Shown: in pieces, positions 8,477 through 17,021 of the stretch
How the letters are laid out: the number at the start of each line of letters is the position of its first letter
Numbering within the stretch: position 1 is the stretch's first letter
Origin: Leptospira langatensis
Lineage (GTDB): Bacteria > Spirochaetota > Leptospiria > Leptospirales > Leptospiraceae
Length of the DNA stretch: 64,000 nt
Assembly (NCBI RefSeq): GCF_004770615.1
Contig: NZ_RQER01000002.1
Span: forward strand, 1-64,000
Reading direction: 5' to 3'
Notes under the pieces: generated by a model
Told to the model about the DNA's origin: nothing
The model's database searches: none
Seen by the model: the letters and a program-made list of their open reading frames with translations, nothing else
Position numbers and translations under genes: made by a program

Positions 8477-10710
8477 CATTATCCGAAGAATTAGAAAAAT
8501 CCCTAAACAAAGCAAGAGCCGAAGCCTTGCGACGAAGGAACGAATACATTACTCTGGAGCATATTCTTCTTTCCTTAACCTATGATCCTGTAGCTCAAGA
8601 AGTATTGCTCGCCTGCGGTGCCGATCTAGAACAGCTTCGAAGTGAGCTGAAAGAATTTTTAGACACGGAGATGGAATCGGTCCCGGAGAATTTCGGCGAG
8701 ATCGAACCCGATTATACCATAGCGGCTCAAAGAGTCCTACAGTTAGCCGCATTCCATGTGCAATCCACTCAAAAGAAAACCTTAGACGGAGGTTATGTGC
8801 TTGCCTCTATCTTTAGAGAAGATCAATCCCATGCCGTCTTCTTTTTGGGAAGACAGGACATCTCTCGATTCGATGTGGTCCGTTATATTTCTCATGGGAT
8901 CAAGAAGGGTGAAAAAGTAGGGGAAGGCGCTGGCAACGAAGAATCCTCTAAGAGCCAAACCGGGGACGCACTCAAGGACTTCTGCGTAAACTTAACCGAA
9001 AAGGCTAAGAACGGAAAGCTAGATCCTCTCGTTGGTAGAGAAGAAGAGATCGAAAGAACCGTACATATCCTCGCCAGACGTAGAAAGAATAATCCTATTT
9101 TCGTTGGCGATGCGGGAGTAGGTAAGACAGCAATCGTAGAAGGTCTCGCACTCAAGATCGTAAACGGACAGGTCCCTGATATATTAAGGAATACAAAACT
9201 GTTCTCCTTGGATATGGGACTTCTTCTTGCCGGTACAAAGTTCCGAGGGGAATTTGAAGAGAGACTGAAGAATGTAGTACAGTCGATTACGGCTGATCCA
9301 AATAATGTTCTCTTCGTGGATGAGATCCATACGATTATCGGGGCGGGAGCCGTTTCCGGAGGATCCTTGGACGCTTCCAATCTATTGAAGCCGGCTCTTT
9401 CTAACGGAGAGTTACGTTGCATCGGGACGACTACATACAAGGAATACAAGGCAATATTCGAAAAAGATCATGCACTCTCTAGACGCTTTCAGAAATTGGA
9501 AGTGGGAGAGCCTTCCGTAGATGAGACCATTTTGATCTTGAAGGGACTGCTTCCTAAATACGAAGAGTTCCATTCCGTGAAATATTCTTCGCAAGCGGTA
9601 GAAGAGGCGGCGAGACTTGCGGATCGATATATCTTGGATCGCAAACTTCCGGACAAAGCGATCGATCTGATAGACGAGGCTGGGGCCAAGGTAAAACTAA
9701 GAGCCTCTTCCAAGACTAAGATCGTAAGCGTGAAAGAGATAGAGGAATTGGTCTCTAAGATCTCCAAGATCCCTCCTCGTACTGTTAAGGCAGACGATAG
9801 AGAAAAACTTAAAATACTGGATGAGGAACTAAAACGTAAGATCTACGGACAGGACAAGGCAGTCACTGAGCTTGTACAAGCGATCCGACTTTCCAGGAGT
9901 GGGCTTTCCGAGCCGGGAAAACCTGTGGGCTCTTTCCTATTCGCGGGACCTACAGGAGTGGGTAAGACGGAACTTTCCAAACAACTTGCCGCTATTCTGG
10001 GAGTGGAATTCATTCGCTTCGATATGAGCGAATATATGGAGAAACATACCGTTTCCCGTTTGATCGGTTCTCCTCCGGGTTATGTAGGTTTCGAACAAGG
10101 AGGGCAGCTTACAGATGCGATCGTGAGGACTCCTCATTGTGTTCTTCTTCTGGATGAGATAGAAAAAGCTCATGAGGATATTTATAATATTCTCCTCCAG
10201 ATCATGGATCATGCCACTCTTACTGACAATAACGGAAGAAAGGCAGACTTTAAGCAGGTCATATTGATCATGACCACGAATACTGGTGCAAGGGAAAGAG
10301 CGACGAATCCATTAGGTTTCGATAATACTGCTCTTCTGGACCGTGGCCTAAAAGCGATTGAAAGACAATTTTCTCCCGAATTCCGAAATAGGCTCACCGC
10401 AGTCATCGAATTCAATAGCTTAGAAGAAGATGTGGTCTCTAAAGTGGTCCGCAAACAGTTGGAACTCCTAGAAACCAGACTAAAAGAAAAGAATATCCAT
10501 TTGCAGTATGGGGAAGAAGTATTACGTTGGATCGCAAAGAAATCCTACGATCCTCTCTTCGGAGCAAGACCAGTGCAAAGATGGATAGATGCCAATATTT
10601 CCAAGAAACTCTCGGAAGAGATCTTATTTGGGGAATTGAAATCCGGCGGACTCGCTTCCTTGGAAATTGTGGAAGAAGAACTCAAATTGGTTTTTCATCC
10701 TAAACACTGA
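8473..10710 (+). CDS. clpA: ATP-dependent Clp protease ATP-binding subunit ClpA
   Basis: 745-residue AAA+ unfoldase. An N-terminal Clp-N repeat domain covers about 1-145. The first ATPase module has Walker A GDAGVGKT at about 212-219 and Walker B with LFVDEIHTIIGAG. The second has GPTGVGKT at about 492-499 and LLLDEIEKAHEDI. The lack of a ClpB-type coiled-coil middle domain separates it from ClpB, and adjacency to clpS supports ClpA rather than ClpC. It works with ClpP, which is not in the window. Confidence 0.97.
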   Translation: MTLSEELEKSLNKARAEALRRRNEYITLEHILLSLTYDPVAQEVLLACGADLEQLRSELKEFLDTEMESVPENFGEIEPDYTIAAQRVLQLAAFHVQSTQKKTLDGGYVLASIFREDQSHAVFFLGRQDISRFDVVRYISHGIKKGEKVGEGAGNEESSKSQTGDALKDFCVNLTEKAKNGKLDPLVGREEEIERTVHILARRRKNNPIFVGDAGVGKTAIVEGLALKIVNGQVPDILRNTKLFSLDMGLLLAGTKFRGEFEERLKNVVQSITADPNNVLFVDEIHTIIGAGAVSGGSLDASNLLKPALSNGELRCIGTTTYKEYKAIFEKDHALSRRFQKLEVGEPSVDETILILKGLLPKYEEFHSVKYSSQAVEEAARLADRYILDRKLPDKAIDLIDEAGAKVKLRASSKTKIVSVKEIEELVSKISKIPPRTVKADDREKLKILDEELKRKIYGQDKAVTELVQAIRLSRSGLSEPGKPVGSFLFAGPTGVGKTELSKQLAAILGVEFIRFDMSEYMEKHTVSRLIGSPPGYVGFEQGGQLTDAIVRTPHCVLLLDEIEKAHEDIYNILLQIMDHATLTDNNGRKADFKQVILIMTTNTGARERATNPLGFDNTALLDRGLKAIERQFSPEFRNRLTAVIEFNSLEEDVVSKVVRKQLELLETRLKEKNIHLQYGEEVLRWIAKKSYDPLFGARPVQRWIDANISKKLSEEILFGELKSGGLASLEIVEEELKLVFHPKH

Positions 10711-10730
10711 GAACGGATTTCGCAAGGACT

Positions 10731-12497
10731 ATGGAACCAAATTTGAATCGTAGACTAGCTTCGGGGATCCTTCTTTCCTTTTCTATTTTCTTCCTTCTAT
10801 TCCTAGGTTCTTGTAAGAAGAATGTTCTTCTCATCGAAGGGAGGGAAGTTTCTACTCAGAATCTGGTCGCTCCCAAATTCGGAAAGGATCCGAATTCACT
10901 CTTTGCAGAATCCAAGAAGATCATGATCTCTACCGATTCCAGGGAAGCGTCTAAGATCGGATTAGAAATCTATAAGAAAGGGGGGAATGCGGTAGATGTG
11001 GCAATCGCTTCTTCCTTTGCAGTCTCCGTTACTCGTCCTCAATCTACCGGGATTGGAGGCGGAGGATTCTTAGTCTTTCATAATGGAAAGACTGGCAAGT
11101 CGTATGCATTCGATTTCAGGGAAAGGGCTCCCTTCTCCGCGAGTCGGAATATGTACAAAGGAAAGCCTAAGGAAGAATCCCTACTCGGCTATAAATCCGT
11201 AGGAGTTCCCGGAACCGTTGCGGGTCTTGTTCTTATCCAAAGGAAGTTCGGTAAACTTCCCCTTAAGGAAGTTATCCTTCCCTCCATTAAACTTGCAGAG
11301 GAAGGGTTCCCTATCTATCCGGATCTCGCGGAAGCGATCCAAGAATCAGAAGAGGACATGAGTCCCGGAATGAAAAAGATCTTTCTTCCTAAAGGAAAGA
11401 TCCCGGAAGCGGGGGAGATCTTAGTCCAGAAAGATTTAGGAAAGACCCTACGAATGATCTCCGAGACGGGAGATACCGAATTCTACCAAGGAAAGATCGC
11501 AAAGGCATTAGCCGAAGAGGTAAGTTCTCGGGGAGGAGCCATCCATCTCCAGGACCTGCAAAAGTATAAAGTAAAAGAAGGACAGCCTTTAGAGATAGAA
11601 TATAGAGGACATACGATCCGAACGATGTTCCCTCCTTCTTCCGGAGTTCATCTGCTTACCATGCTGAAAATGCTCGAGACAAAGGAACTCCACTCTCTGT
11701 ATGATTTCTCCCAAAGCGATTATTATCATTTTCTAGCTGAGGTTATGAGAAGAGGATATTCGGACCGGGCAGTTCTGGGTGGAGATCCGGGTTTTACAAA
11801 GATCCCGGTTTCCACTCTTCTCACTTCCGAGTATGCAAAGGAGAAGATTGGAGATTTTAATCCGGAAAAGGCGACTCCTAGTTCTACGTACTTAAGCAGA
11901 TTGAATCTAAAGGCCGAATCTCCTCAAACCACTCATATTTCCGTCGTGGATGCGGAGGGAAACGCTGTCTCTACGACTCAATCCGTAAACTATAGGTTTG
12001 GAGCGGCAGTCATCTTGGACGGATACGGTTTCGTTCTGAACGATACTATGGATGATTTCAGTCGTTCTCCGGGAGAACCGAATGTGTATGGTCTTATCGG
12101 TGCGGAAGCAAATTCTATCCAACCGGGCAAGACTCCTTTGAGTTCCATGTCTCCAACAATCGTTCTAAAGAATGGAGAGGTGTTTTTAGTAACCGGCGCT
12201 CCCGGTGGTTCTTATATCGTAAACGCCGTGCTCCAATCCATTCTATTCAACGTTGATCTGCATCTTACCTTGTATGAGTCTGTGGCTAGGGGAAGGATAC
12301 ATCATCAGTTCTTTCCGGATGCGCTTTCAATGGAAGGGCCTGCTACTGACACGGCTACATTCAATCAACTCAAGGCCAAAAAGCATGATATTCGGCTTGG
12401 GAACAATTACGCAAAATTATTCTCGGTAAAACGTGAAAACGGCGTTCTATACGGAGCCGCTGACCCAAGAGGGGATGGAATTCCTTTAGGGGAATAG
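10731..12497 (+). CDS. ggt: Gamma-glutamyltransferase, predicted lipoprotein
   Basis: 588-residue glutathione hydrolase/transferase of the Ntn-hydrolase fold, made as a proenzyme. The self-cleavage site is PQTTH with the nucleophile at Thr400, matching E. coli Thr391. Large-subunit motifs GNAVDVAIA and TGIGGGGFLVFH and small-subunit GSYIVNAVLQ are present. A signal peptide ends at LFLGSC-KK, a lipobox at about residue 28, so it is likely anchored in the periplasm or outer membrane. It leads directly into the glutathione synthesis genes, so salvage and synthesis sit together. Confidence 0.95.
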   Translation: MEPNLNRRLASGILLSFSIFFLLFLGSCKKNVLLIEGREVSTQNLVAPKFGKDPNSLFAESKKIMISTDSREASKIGLEIYKKGGNAVDVAIASSFAVSVTRPQSTGIGGGGFLVFHNGKTGKSYAFDFRERAPFSASRNMYKGKPKEESLLGYKSVGVPGTVAGLVLIQRKFGKLPLKEVILPSIKLAEEGFPIYPDLAEAIQESEEDMSPGMKKIFLPKGKIPEAGEILVQKDLGKTLRMISETGDTEFYQGKIAKALAEEVSSRGGAIHLQDLQKYKVKEGQPLEIEYRGHTIRTMFPPSSGVHLLTMLKMLETKELHSLYDFSQSDYYHFLAEVMRRGYSDRAVLGGDPGFTKIPVSTLLTSEYAKEKIGDFNPEKATPSSTYLSRLNLKAESPQTTHISVVDAEGNAVSTTQSVNYRFGAAVILDGYGFVLNDTMDDFSRSPGEPNVYGLIGAEANSIQPGKTPLSSMSPTIVLKNGEVFLVTGAPGGSYIVNAVLQSILFNVDLHLTLYESVARGRIHHQFFPDALSMEGPATDTATFNQLKAKKHDIRLGNNYAKLFSVKRENGVLYGAADPRGDGIPLGE

Positions 12498-12530
12498 CTC
12501 CCATATTCAAGATTTATAATAGGATTATTT

Positions 12531-14072
12531 ATGAAACGCAGTATCTCTCCTTCTGTCTGTCCAAATCTCCGCCATGCTGTAAAGGCAAAGCACGGATTGG
12601 AAAAGGAAAGCATGCGCATATTCCACGACGGAAGGATTGCGACGACTCCCCATCCGGAAGGATTGGGTTCGAGTCTTACGAATCATTTTATTAAGACGGA
12701 TTTTTCCGAGCCTCAGTTGGAGTTTGCGACCAATCCAAGACCCAGGATCGAGGCGATCGTAAGAGAATTACAAGATTTGCATATATTCACTACCAGACAT
12801 TTAAAGGAAGAATGGATCTGGCCTTTTAGTATGCCTCCTATTTTACCTAAGGAAGACAAGGACATACCACTCGGGCAGTATGGACATTCTTTTTCGGGAG
12901 AATGGAAGACCATCTATAGGAACGGCCTTGGATTACGGTATGGAAGAAGGATGCAGACCATCTCCGGTGTGCATTATAATTTTTCCTTCTCAAACCTGTT
13001 CTTAAAGCAATTCTTAGGAAAGGAGATCTCCGCTTTTACCAAAGAGGAGATCTCCGAGCTATATCTTGCCGTGACCCGGAATTTCCTTCGTAGAGTTCCG
13101 GAAGTTATGTATCTCACGGGAGCCACTCCTGCTTTCGATGAGACCTTCTTGCCTGTGCCTAGCGATTTCCCGTTCATTAAACATAAACAGCATACGTACT
13201 ATGCCCCTTATGCGACTTCCTTGCGTATGAGTGAGATCGGATACACGAGTAAGGTCCAGGACGAGCTTCCTATCAATTATAATTCATTGAAGGAATACAT
13301 GAATGGGATGTGTTATGCTGTAAGCACTCCGTACGGTCCCTACGAAAAACACGGTGGGATACCGAATCAGCTCAACGACTATTTCCTACAGATAGAGAAT
13401 GAATTCTATTCTCCGATCCGTCCTAAACAAGTTCCTAAAAACGATGAGAGGCCTCTGGATGCTCTAAAGGCAAGAGGGATCCAATACTTGGAGATCCGAT
13501 GTTTGGATCTTGTGCCGGAATCACCTACCGGAGTATATAAACCCAGTCTAGGTTATATCCAGATGATCCTGCTCGATGGACTCTTGAAAGATAGCCCGGC
13601 TATTCATCAGACAGAGAAGGTCCGACAGAGAGAAAATACGAGAAGAGTCCTTTGGGAAGGAAGAAAACCGGGGCTCACGGTGCTTGGAGATTCCGGAGAA
13701 GAAGTGGATTTCATTTCAAGAGCGAAAGAATATACGCAATCCCTTCTTCCTATTGCGGAAGAACTAGATCGTCATACTGGAAGGATGTTCTATCAAGAAA
13801 CCTTAAAGTTAATGAACGCCAGATTCGAGGATCCGAAATTGACCCCTTCTGGAAAAATGATCGACCGGATCGAGAATGAGGGTTGGGAGTTTAGGGATCT
13901 GGGCATCCATCTTGCCAAAGAGAATTTTAGGAACCAATCCCAGATGGAACTCACTCCCGGTAAATGGAATATGTTTGTGAAAGAAGTCCAGAAATCCATA
14001 GCGGAAGAGACAAAGATCGAAGAAGCAGAGAAGGTTAAGAAAAACCCAACCGCAAGGATCTGCAATCATTGA
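12531..14072 (+). CDS. gshA: Glutamate-cysteine ligase, proteobacterial/GshF-N type
   Basis: 513-residue gamma-glutamylcysteine synthetase, the first step of glutathione synthesis. Visible blocks are GLEKESMRI near residue 23, TDFSEPQLEF, the RYGRRMQTISGVHYNFS signature, YYAPYATSLRMS and ALKARGIQYLEIRCLDL. These match E. coli GshA and the N-terminal half of the fused GshF enzymes. An AGGA site precedes the ATG. Its stop overlaps the TTG start of the ATP-grasp gene, so the arrangement looks like a GshF enzyme split in two. Confidence 0.95.
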   Translation: MKRSISPSVCPNLRHAVKAKHGLEKESMRIFHDGRIATTPHPEGLGSSLTNHFIKTDFSEPQLEFATNPRPRIEAIVRELQDLHIFTTRHLKEEWIWPFSMPPILPKEDKDIPLGQYGHSFSGEWKTIYRNGLGLRYGRRMQTISGVHYNFSFSNLFLKQFLGKEISAFTKEEISELYLAVTRNFLRRVPEVMYLTGATPAFDETFLPVPSDFPFIKHKQHTYYAPYATSLRMSEIGYTSKVQDELPINYNSLKEYMNGMCYAVSTPYGPYEKHGGIPNQLNDYFLQIENEFYSPIRPKQVPKNDERPLDALKARGIQYLEIRCLDLVPESPTGVYKPSLGYIQMILLDGLLKDSPAIHQTEKVRQRENTRRVLWEGRKPGLTVLGDSGEEVDFISRAKEYTQSLLPIAEELDRHTGRMFYQETLKLMNARFEDPKLTPSGKMIDRIENEGWEFRDLGIHLAKENFRNQSQMELTPGKWNMFVKEVQKSIAEETKIEEAEKVKKNPTARICNH

Positions 14073-15094
14073 AGTATAAATTAGAAAAAGGGGAGTTCCT
14101 GGACCCGAATGAGTTTTTACTCAAAGGATTCGAGGATCTGGAAATTTCCACGCAGATCATGATCCGGGACGCGCTCAATCGCGGTCTGGAAGTGGAGATC
14201 TTAGAGAGAAAGAGCCATTTTATCCGCTTAAGCGGTAATGGAAAAGTCCGGCTCATAAAGGAAGCCTCTAAAACTGAATTGGATTCTTATATGACTTTTT
14301 TGGTTATGGAGAATAAGACAGTTACCAAAAGAATATTAGAAGAATCAAATATAGAAGTTCCGAAAGGTACTAGTGTTCCCGATATTCTTTCCGGTCTGGA
14401 ATTTTTGCAGAATATCGAGGATCGGATCATGGTGGTCAAACCAGTGACCACAAATTTCGGGATAGGGATCACCATTCTGCCTATGAATTCGGATATTTCC
14501 GAACAGAGAAAGGCTTTGGAACTTGCCCTTAGCCTTTCTGAAACTGCGATCATAGAAGAATTCGCTCCCGGTAACGAATATAGGTTCTTAGTGATCGGAG
14601 AGGAATGTGTGGCGGTTTGTAATCGGATCCCCGCAAACGTAAAAGGTGATGGGAAGAAGACGATCCGAGAGCTGATAGAAGAAAAGAACCGGGATCCCAG
14701 AAGAGGAGTGGGGCATGTAACCCCATTAGAAAAGATCCAGCTCGGCGAAACGGAACTTTCCGTCTTAATCCAGGCGGGAAAAAGTCCGGATACCATCCCT
14801 AATTCGGAGGAGATCGTTTTCGTTCGAAGGAATTCGAATATCAGCACTGGAGGGGACTCAGTGGATGTAACTGATCTTGCCCACGAATCGTACAAGAGAT
14901 TGGCGGTCGAAGCGGCCAAGGCGGTGGACGCGAAGATCTGCGGCGTGGATATTATCGTAGAAGATCTGAGAACGGCAGGAAAATACAAGATCTTGGAATT
15001 GAATTTCAATCCTGTATTATATATTCATAATTATCCCTACTCCGGAAAGAATAGAAAGGTTGGGGAGAAGATCCTGGATCTTCTGGGATTCTAA
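14069..15094 (+). CDS. ATP-grasp ligase resembling the C-terminal half of GshF
   Basis: 341-residue ATP-grasp protein. The MVVKPVTTNFGIGITIL segment (about 124-140) and the following EEFAPGNEYRFLVI strand form the ATP-binding core, and the metal-binding end is VDIIVEDL to LELNFNP near residues 295-315. This is the cyanophycin-synthetase/GshF type of ATP-grasp. By position it should join glycine to gamma-glutamylcysteine, making it a glutathione synthetase unlike E. coli GshB. The start is TTG inside a TTGA overlap with gshA. The 3' end overlaps the convergent glutaredoxin gene by the four bases CTAA. Confidence 0.82.
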   Translation: MKYKLEKGEFLDPNEFLLKGFEDLEISTQIMIRDALNRGLEVEILERKSHFIRLSGNGKVRLIKEASKTELDSYMTFLVMENKTVTKRILEESNIEVPKGTSVPDILSGLEFLQNIEDRIMVVKPVTTNFGIGITILPMNSDISEQRKALELALSLSETAIIEEFAPGNEYRFLVIGEECVAVCNRIPANVKGDGKKTIRELIEEKNRDPRRGVGHVTPLEKIQLGETELSVLIQAGKSPDTIPNSEEIVFVRRNSNISTGGDSVDVTDLAHESYKRLAVEAAKAVDAKICGVDIIVEDLRTAGKYKILELNFNPVLYIHNYPYSGKNRKVGEKILDLLGF

Positions 15095-15345
15095 ACTAGT
15101 TCGGTTTTCTTGCGGGAGCGAACGTAATCCACTATATCTCTGGATTCGTACATCCGGATATTCCCATCCACTAAAAAAGGAACCTGGCTCAGTCCCCCTA
15201 GTCGAACGACTTCGTCTCTCCCAGGGGTTCCTCTGCTTGCTTCCACCAATTCATAGTCTTTTCCTTCTAATAAGCCCATTTCAGAGAATTCTTCTCTTAC
15301 ATACGCACAATAAGGACAGCCGTAATAATGGTAGAGCTTCATCAT
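15091..15345 (-). CDS. Glutaredoxin-like protein with CPYC motif
   Basis: 84-residue thioredoxin-fold protein. The redox motif is GCPYC at about residues 9-13, the cis-proline segment is QVPFLV, and MYESRDIVDYV is the glutathione-binding helix start. This is the dithiol glutaredoxin 3 (GrxC) layout; it also resembles the N-terminal domain of glutathione transferases. The start ATG is one base from the stop of grxD upstream, so the two glutaredoxins are co-expressed. Confidence 0.85.
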   Translation of the reverse strand: MMKLYHYYGCPYCAYVREEFSEMGLLEGKDYELVEASRGTPGRDEVVRLGGLSQVPFLVDGNIRMYESRDIVDYVRSRKKTELV

Positions 15346-15346
15346 A

Positions 15347-15658
15347 TTAGTTGCCTAGTTTCTTTTGGAGTTCTCCGCTTCTTGCCATCTCGACCACGAT
15401 ATCGTGACCTCCGATGAACTCTCCATCCACATAAAGCTGAGGAATGGTCGGCCAGCTTGCGAATTCCTTGATCCCTTCTCGGACAGTTTGGTCGGCAAGA
15501 ACATTGAAAGAACCATACTTGACTCCCAGACTTCTTAAAACGTTAGTTACTCCGGCGGAGAAGCCGCACATAGGAGCGTCAGGCGTTCCTTTCATGAATA
15601 AGTATACTTTTTCAGATCCGATCAATCCTTCGATCTTGTCATGTAGTGTTTTTTCCAT
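15347..15658 (-). CDS. grxD: Monothiol glutaredoxin (CGFS type)
   Basis: 103-residue Grx4-type monothiol glutaredoxin, which holds a [2Fe-2S] cluster with glutathione and passes it to target proteins. CGFS begins at Cys31 in PMCGFSAG; the family segments VYLFMKGTP, WPTIPQLYVDGEFIGGHDIV and the C-terminal helix are complete. Two BolA genes lie immediately upstream, and CGFS glutaredoxins are known partners of BolA proteins in Fe-S handling. Gene order supports such a complex here. Confidence 0.96.
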   Translation of the reverse strand: MEKTLHDKIEGLIGSEKVYLFMKGTPDAPMCGFSAGVTNVLRSLGVKYGSFNVLADQTVREGIKEFASWPTIPQLYVDGEFIGGHDIVVEMARSGELQKKLGN

Positions 15659-15679
15659 TATCTATTTCCTTGGTAAGAT

Positions 15680-15904
15680 TTATGATACTCTCGTTTCTAA
15701 TCCCAATGCATGAACTTCTTCTTTGAGTTCATCTTTTAGAGTGGCGTACACCATTCTATGTTGTTCCAAAATCGATTTTCCGGAGAATCCGGAGAATTTT
15801 ACGATGGCCTTGATATGGACACCGTCCTTGTAAGGATCTAGGATCTCTACCTCCGAGCCGGGGAGTCCGGTCTGGATCTTTTCTTTGATTTCTTGGACGG
15901 TCAT
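15680..15904 (-). CDS. BolA family protein (short form)
   Basis: 74-residue BolA-fold protein. The conserved segment is SGKSILEQHRMVYATLKDEL, where His is the expected Fe-S ligand, and the C-terminal HALGLETR is typical. The short length and DPYKDGVHIKAIV beta strands fit the IbaG/BolA2-like group. It sits 21 bases before grxD, and is one of two BolA paralogues in the same operon. Confidence 0.93.
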   Translation of the reverse strand: MTVQEIKEKIQTGLPGSEVEILDPYKDGVHIKAIVKFSGFSGKSILEQHRMVYATLKDELKEEVHALGLETRVS

Positions 15905-15975
15905 ATGTCGATCCTTCGGTTAGACAATCTAATATCAGCACCTTACGAGAAGGCCCTTAAAACAATCTTTTTTCC

Positions 15976-16251
15976 TTAAGCTTCTTCCGTCTTCAATTCC
16001 AGTGCATGGATTCCCTTCTTCTTTAAAAAAGGATCCAAGAGAGAATATACGGACCTATGTTGTTCCAAGAGTGATTTTCCCTGGAAGGAAGAGCATGCGA
16101 TCCGAACTCGTATATGAGTTCCTCGTTTGGAACTCGTAGGATTGCCGGAATGTCCCGCATGCTCTGCGGAAAAATCCACTACTTCCAAAACTGTGGGAGA
16201 AAGTTCCCTTCTTAAAATGGATTCGATCTCAATACTTGCATCCGGCATCAT
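15976..16251 (-). CDS. BolA family protein (longer form)
   Basis: 91-residue BolA-fold protein, more like canonical BolA: an N-terminal helix, a longer beta hairpin with HAGHSGNPTSSKRGTHIRV, and the shared QGKSLLEQHRSVYSLL helix. The His in the hairpin and the one in EQHR are candidate cluster ligands. Its ATG overlaps the stop of the ABC permease gene, tying it to the exporter. 71 bases separate it from the shorter BolA gene. Confidence 0.92.
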   Translation of the reverse strand: MMPDASIEIESILRRELSPTVLEVVDFSAEHAGHSGNPTSSKRGTHIRVRIACSSFQGKSLLEQHRSVYSLLDPFLKKKGIHALELKTEEA

Positions 16252-17021
16252 GTTCTAGTACCAAAGCCCTTACTTAATAAATAGACGGAGATAGAATAGA
16301 GTAGGATCGTTCCGAGGATAAGAAGTCCGATCGCTTCCACGGGATCTATATCGCTCACCCCTAAAAATCCGTAGCGAAAGGCATTCACCATGTAGAGGAT
16401 CGGGTTGAATTTAGAAACGATCTGCCAGCTTTCCGGGAGCATCTTGATGGAATAGAAGATCCCGCCCAAATAGGTGAGAGGTGTCAGTATGAAAGTAGGA
16501 ATGATGGTCACATCGTCGAACTTCTTGGCATAAAGTGCGTTCAAGAATCCCCCCATGGAAAACATAAGAGCGGAAAGCGCCACTGTGATCACAACTATTG
16601 TTACGCTGTAAAGTCTGAGCTCCGTAAAGAATAGGGATACCACTGTTACGATGGCTCCGACTAAGACTCCCCGGATCACTCCTCCGATAGAATAACCGAG
16701 CACGATCAAATAAGCAGGAGTAGGGGAAACCAAGAGTTCCTCAATATTCTTTCCGAACTTAGCTCCGAAGAAGGAAGAGACCACATTATTGTATGCATTC
16801 AAGATCACGGACATCATTACGAGTCCTGGAACGATAAATTGGATATAAGTATGTCCACCCACGTCCCCGATCTGGGAGCCGATCAATTTCCCGAAGATGA
16901 GAAAATACAGAGAGATCGTGATGCCAGGAGGGATCAGCGTTTGGATCCAAATCCTAAGGATACGAACGGTTTCCTTTCGAACTATCGTGGAAAATGCATT
17001 GTACTTTTCTTCGAAGGTCAT
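16248..17021 (-). CDS. ABC-2 type transporter permease
   Basis: 257-residue membrane protein with six hydrophobic segments of the ABC-2 exporter family, as in drug, polysaccharide and NodJ-type exporters. The conserved region LTPLTYLGGIFYSIKMLPESWQ and the NPILYMVNAFRYGFLG helix are clear. It overlaps the ATPase gene upstream and the BolA gene downstream, each by four bases. The cargo is unknown; the neighbours suggest something in thiol or Fe-S metabolism, but this is only context. Confidence 0.9.
   Translation of the reverse strand: MTFEEKYNAFSTIVRKETVRILRIWIQTLIPPGITISLYFLIFGKLIGSQIGDVGGHTYIQFIVPGLVMMSVILNAYNNVVSSFFGAKFGKNIEELLVSPTPAYLIVLGYSIGGVIRGVLVGAIVTVVSLFFTELRLYSVTIVVITVALSALMFSMGGFLNALYAKKFDDVTIIPTFILTPLTYLGGIFYSIKMLPESWQIVSKFNPILYMVNAFRYGFLGVSDIDPVEAIGLLILGTILLYSISVYLLSKGFGTRT

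Noticed and set aside
8892..9449. 185-codon minus-strand frame in clpA
   Set aside because: Antisense to the first ClpA ATPase module; Pro/Ser-rich shadow.
14287..15009. 240-codon minus-strand frame
   Set aside because: Fully antisense to the ATP-grasp ligase, Ser/Thr/Ile-rich as expected of a shadow, with no motif.
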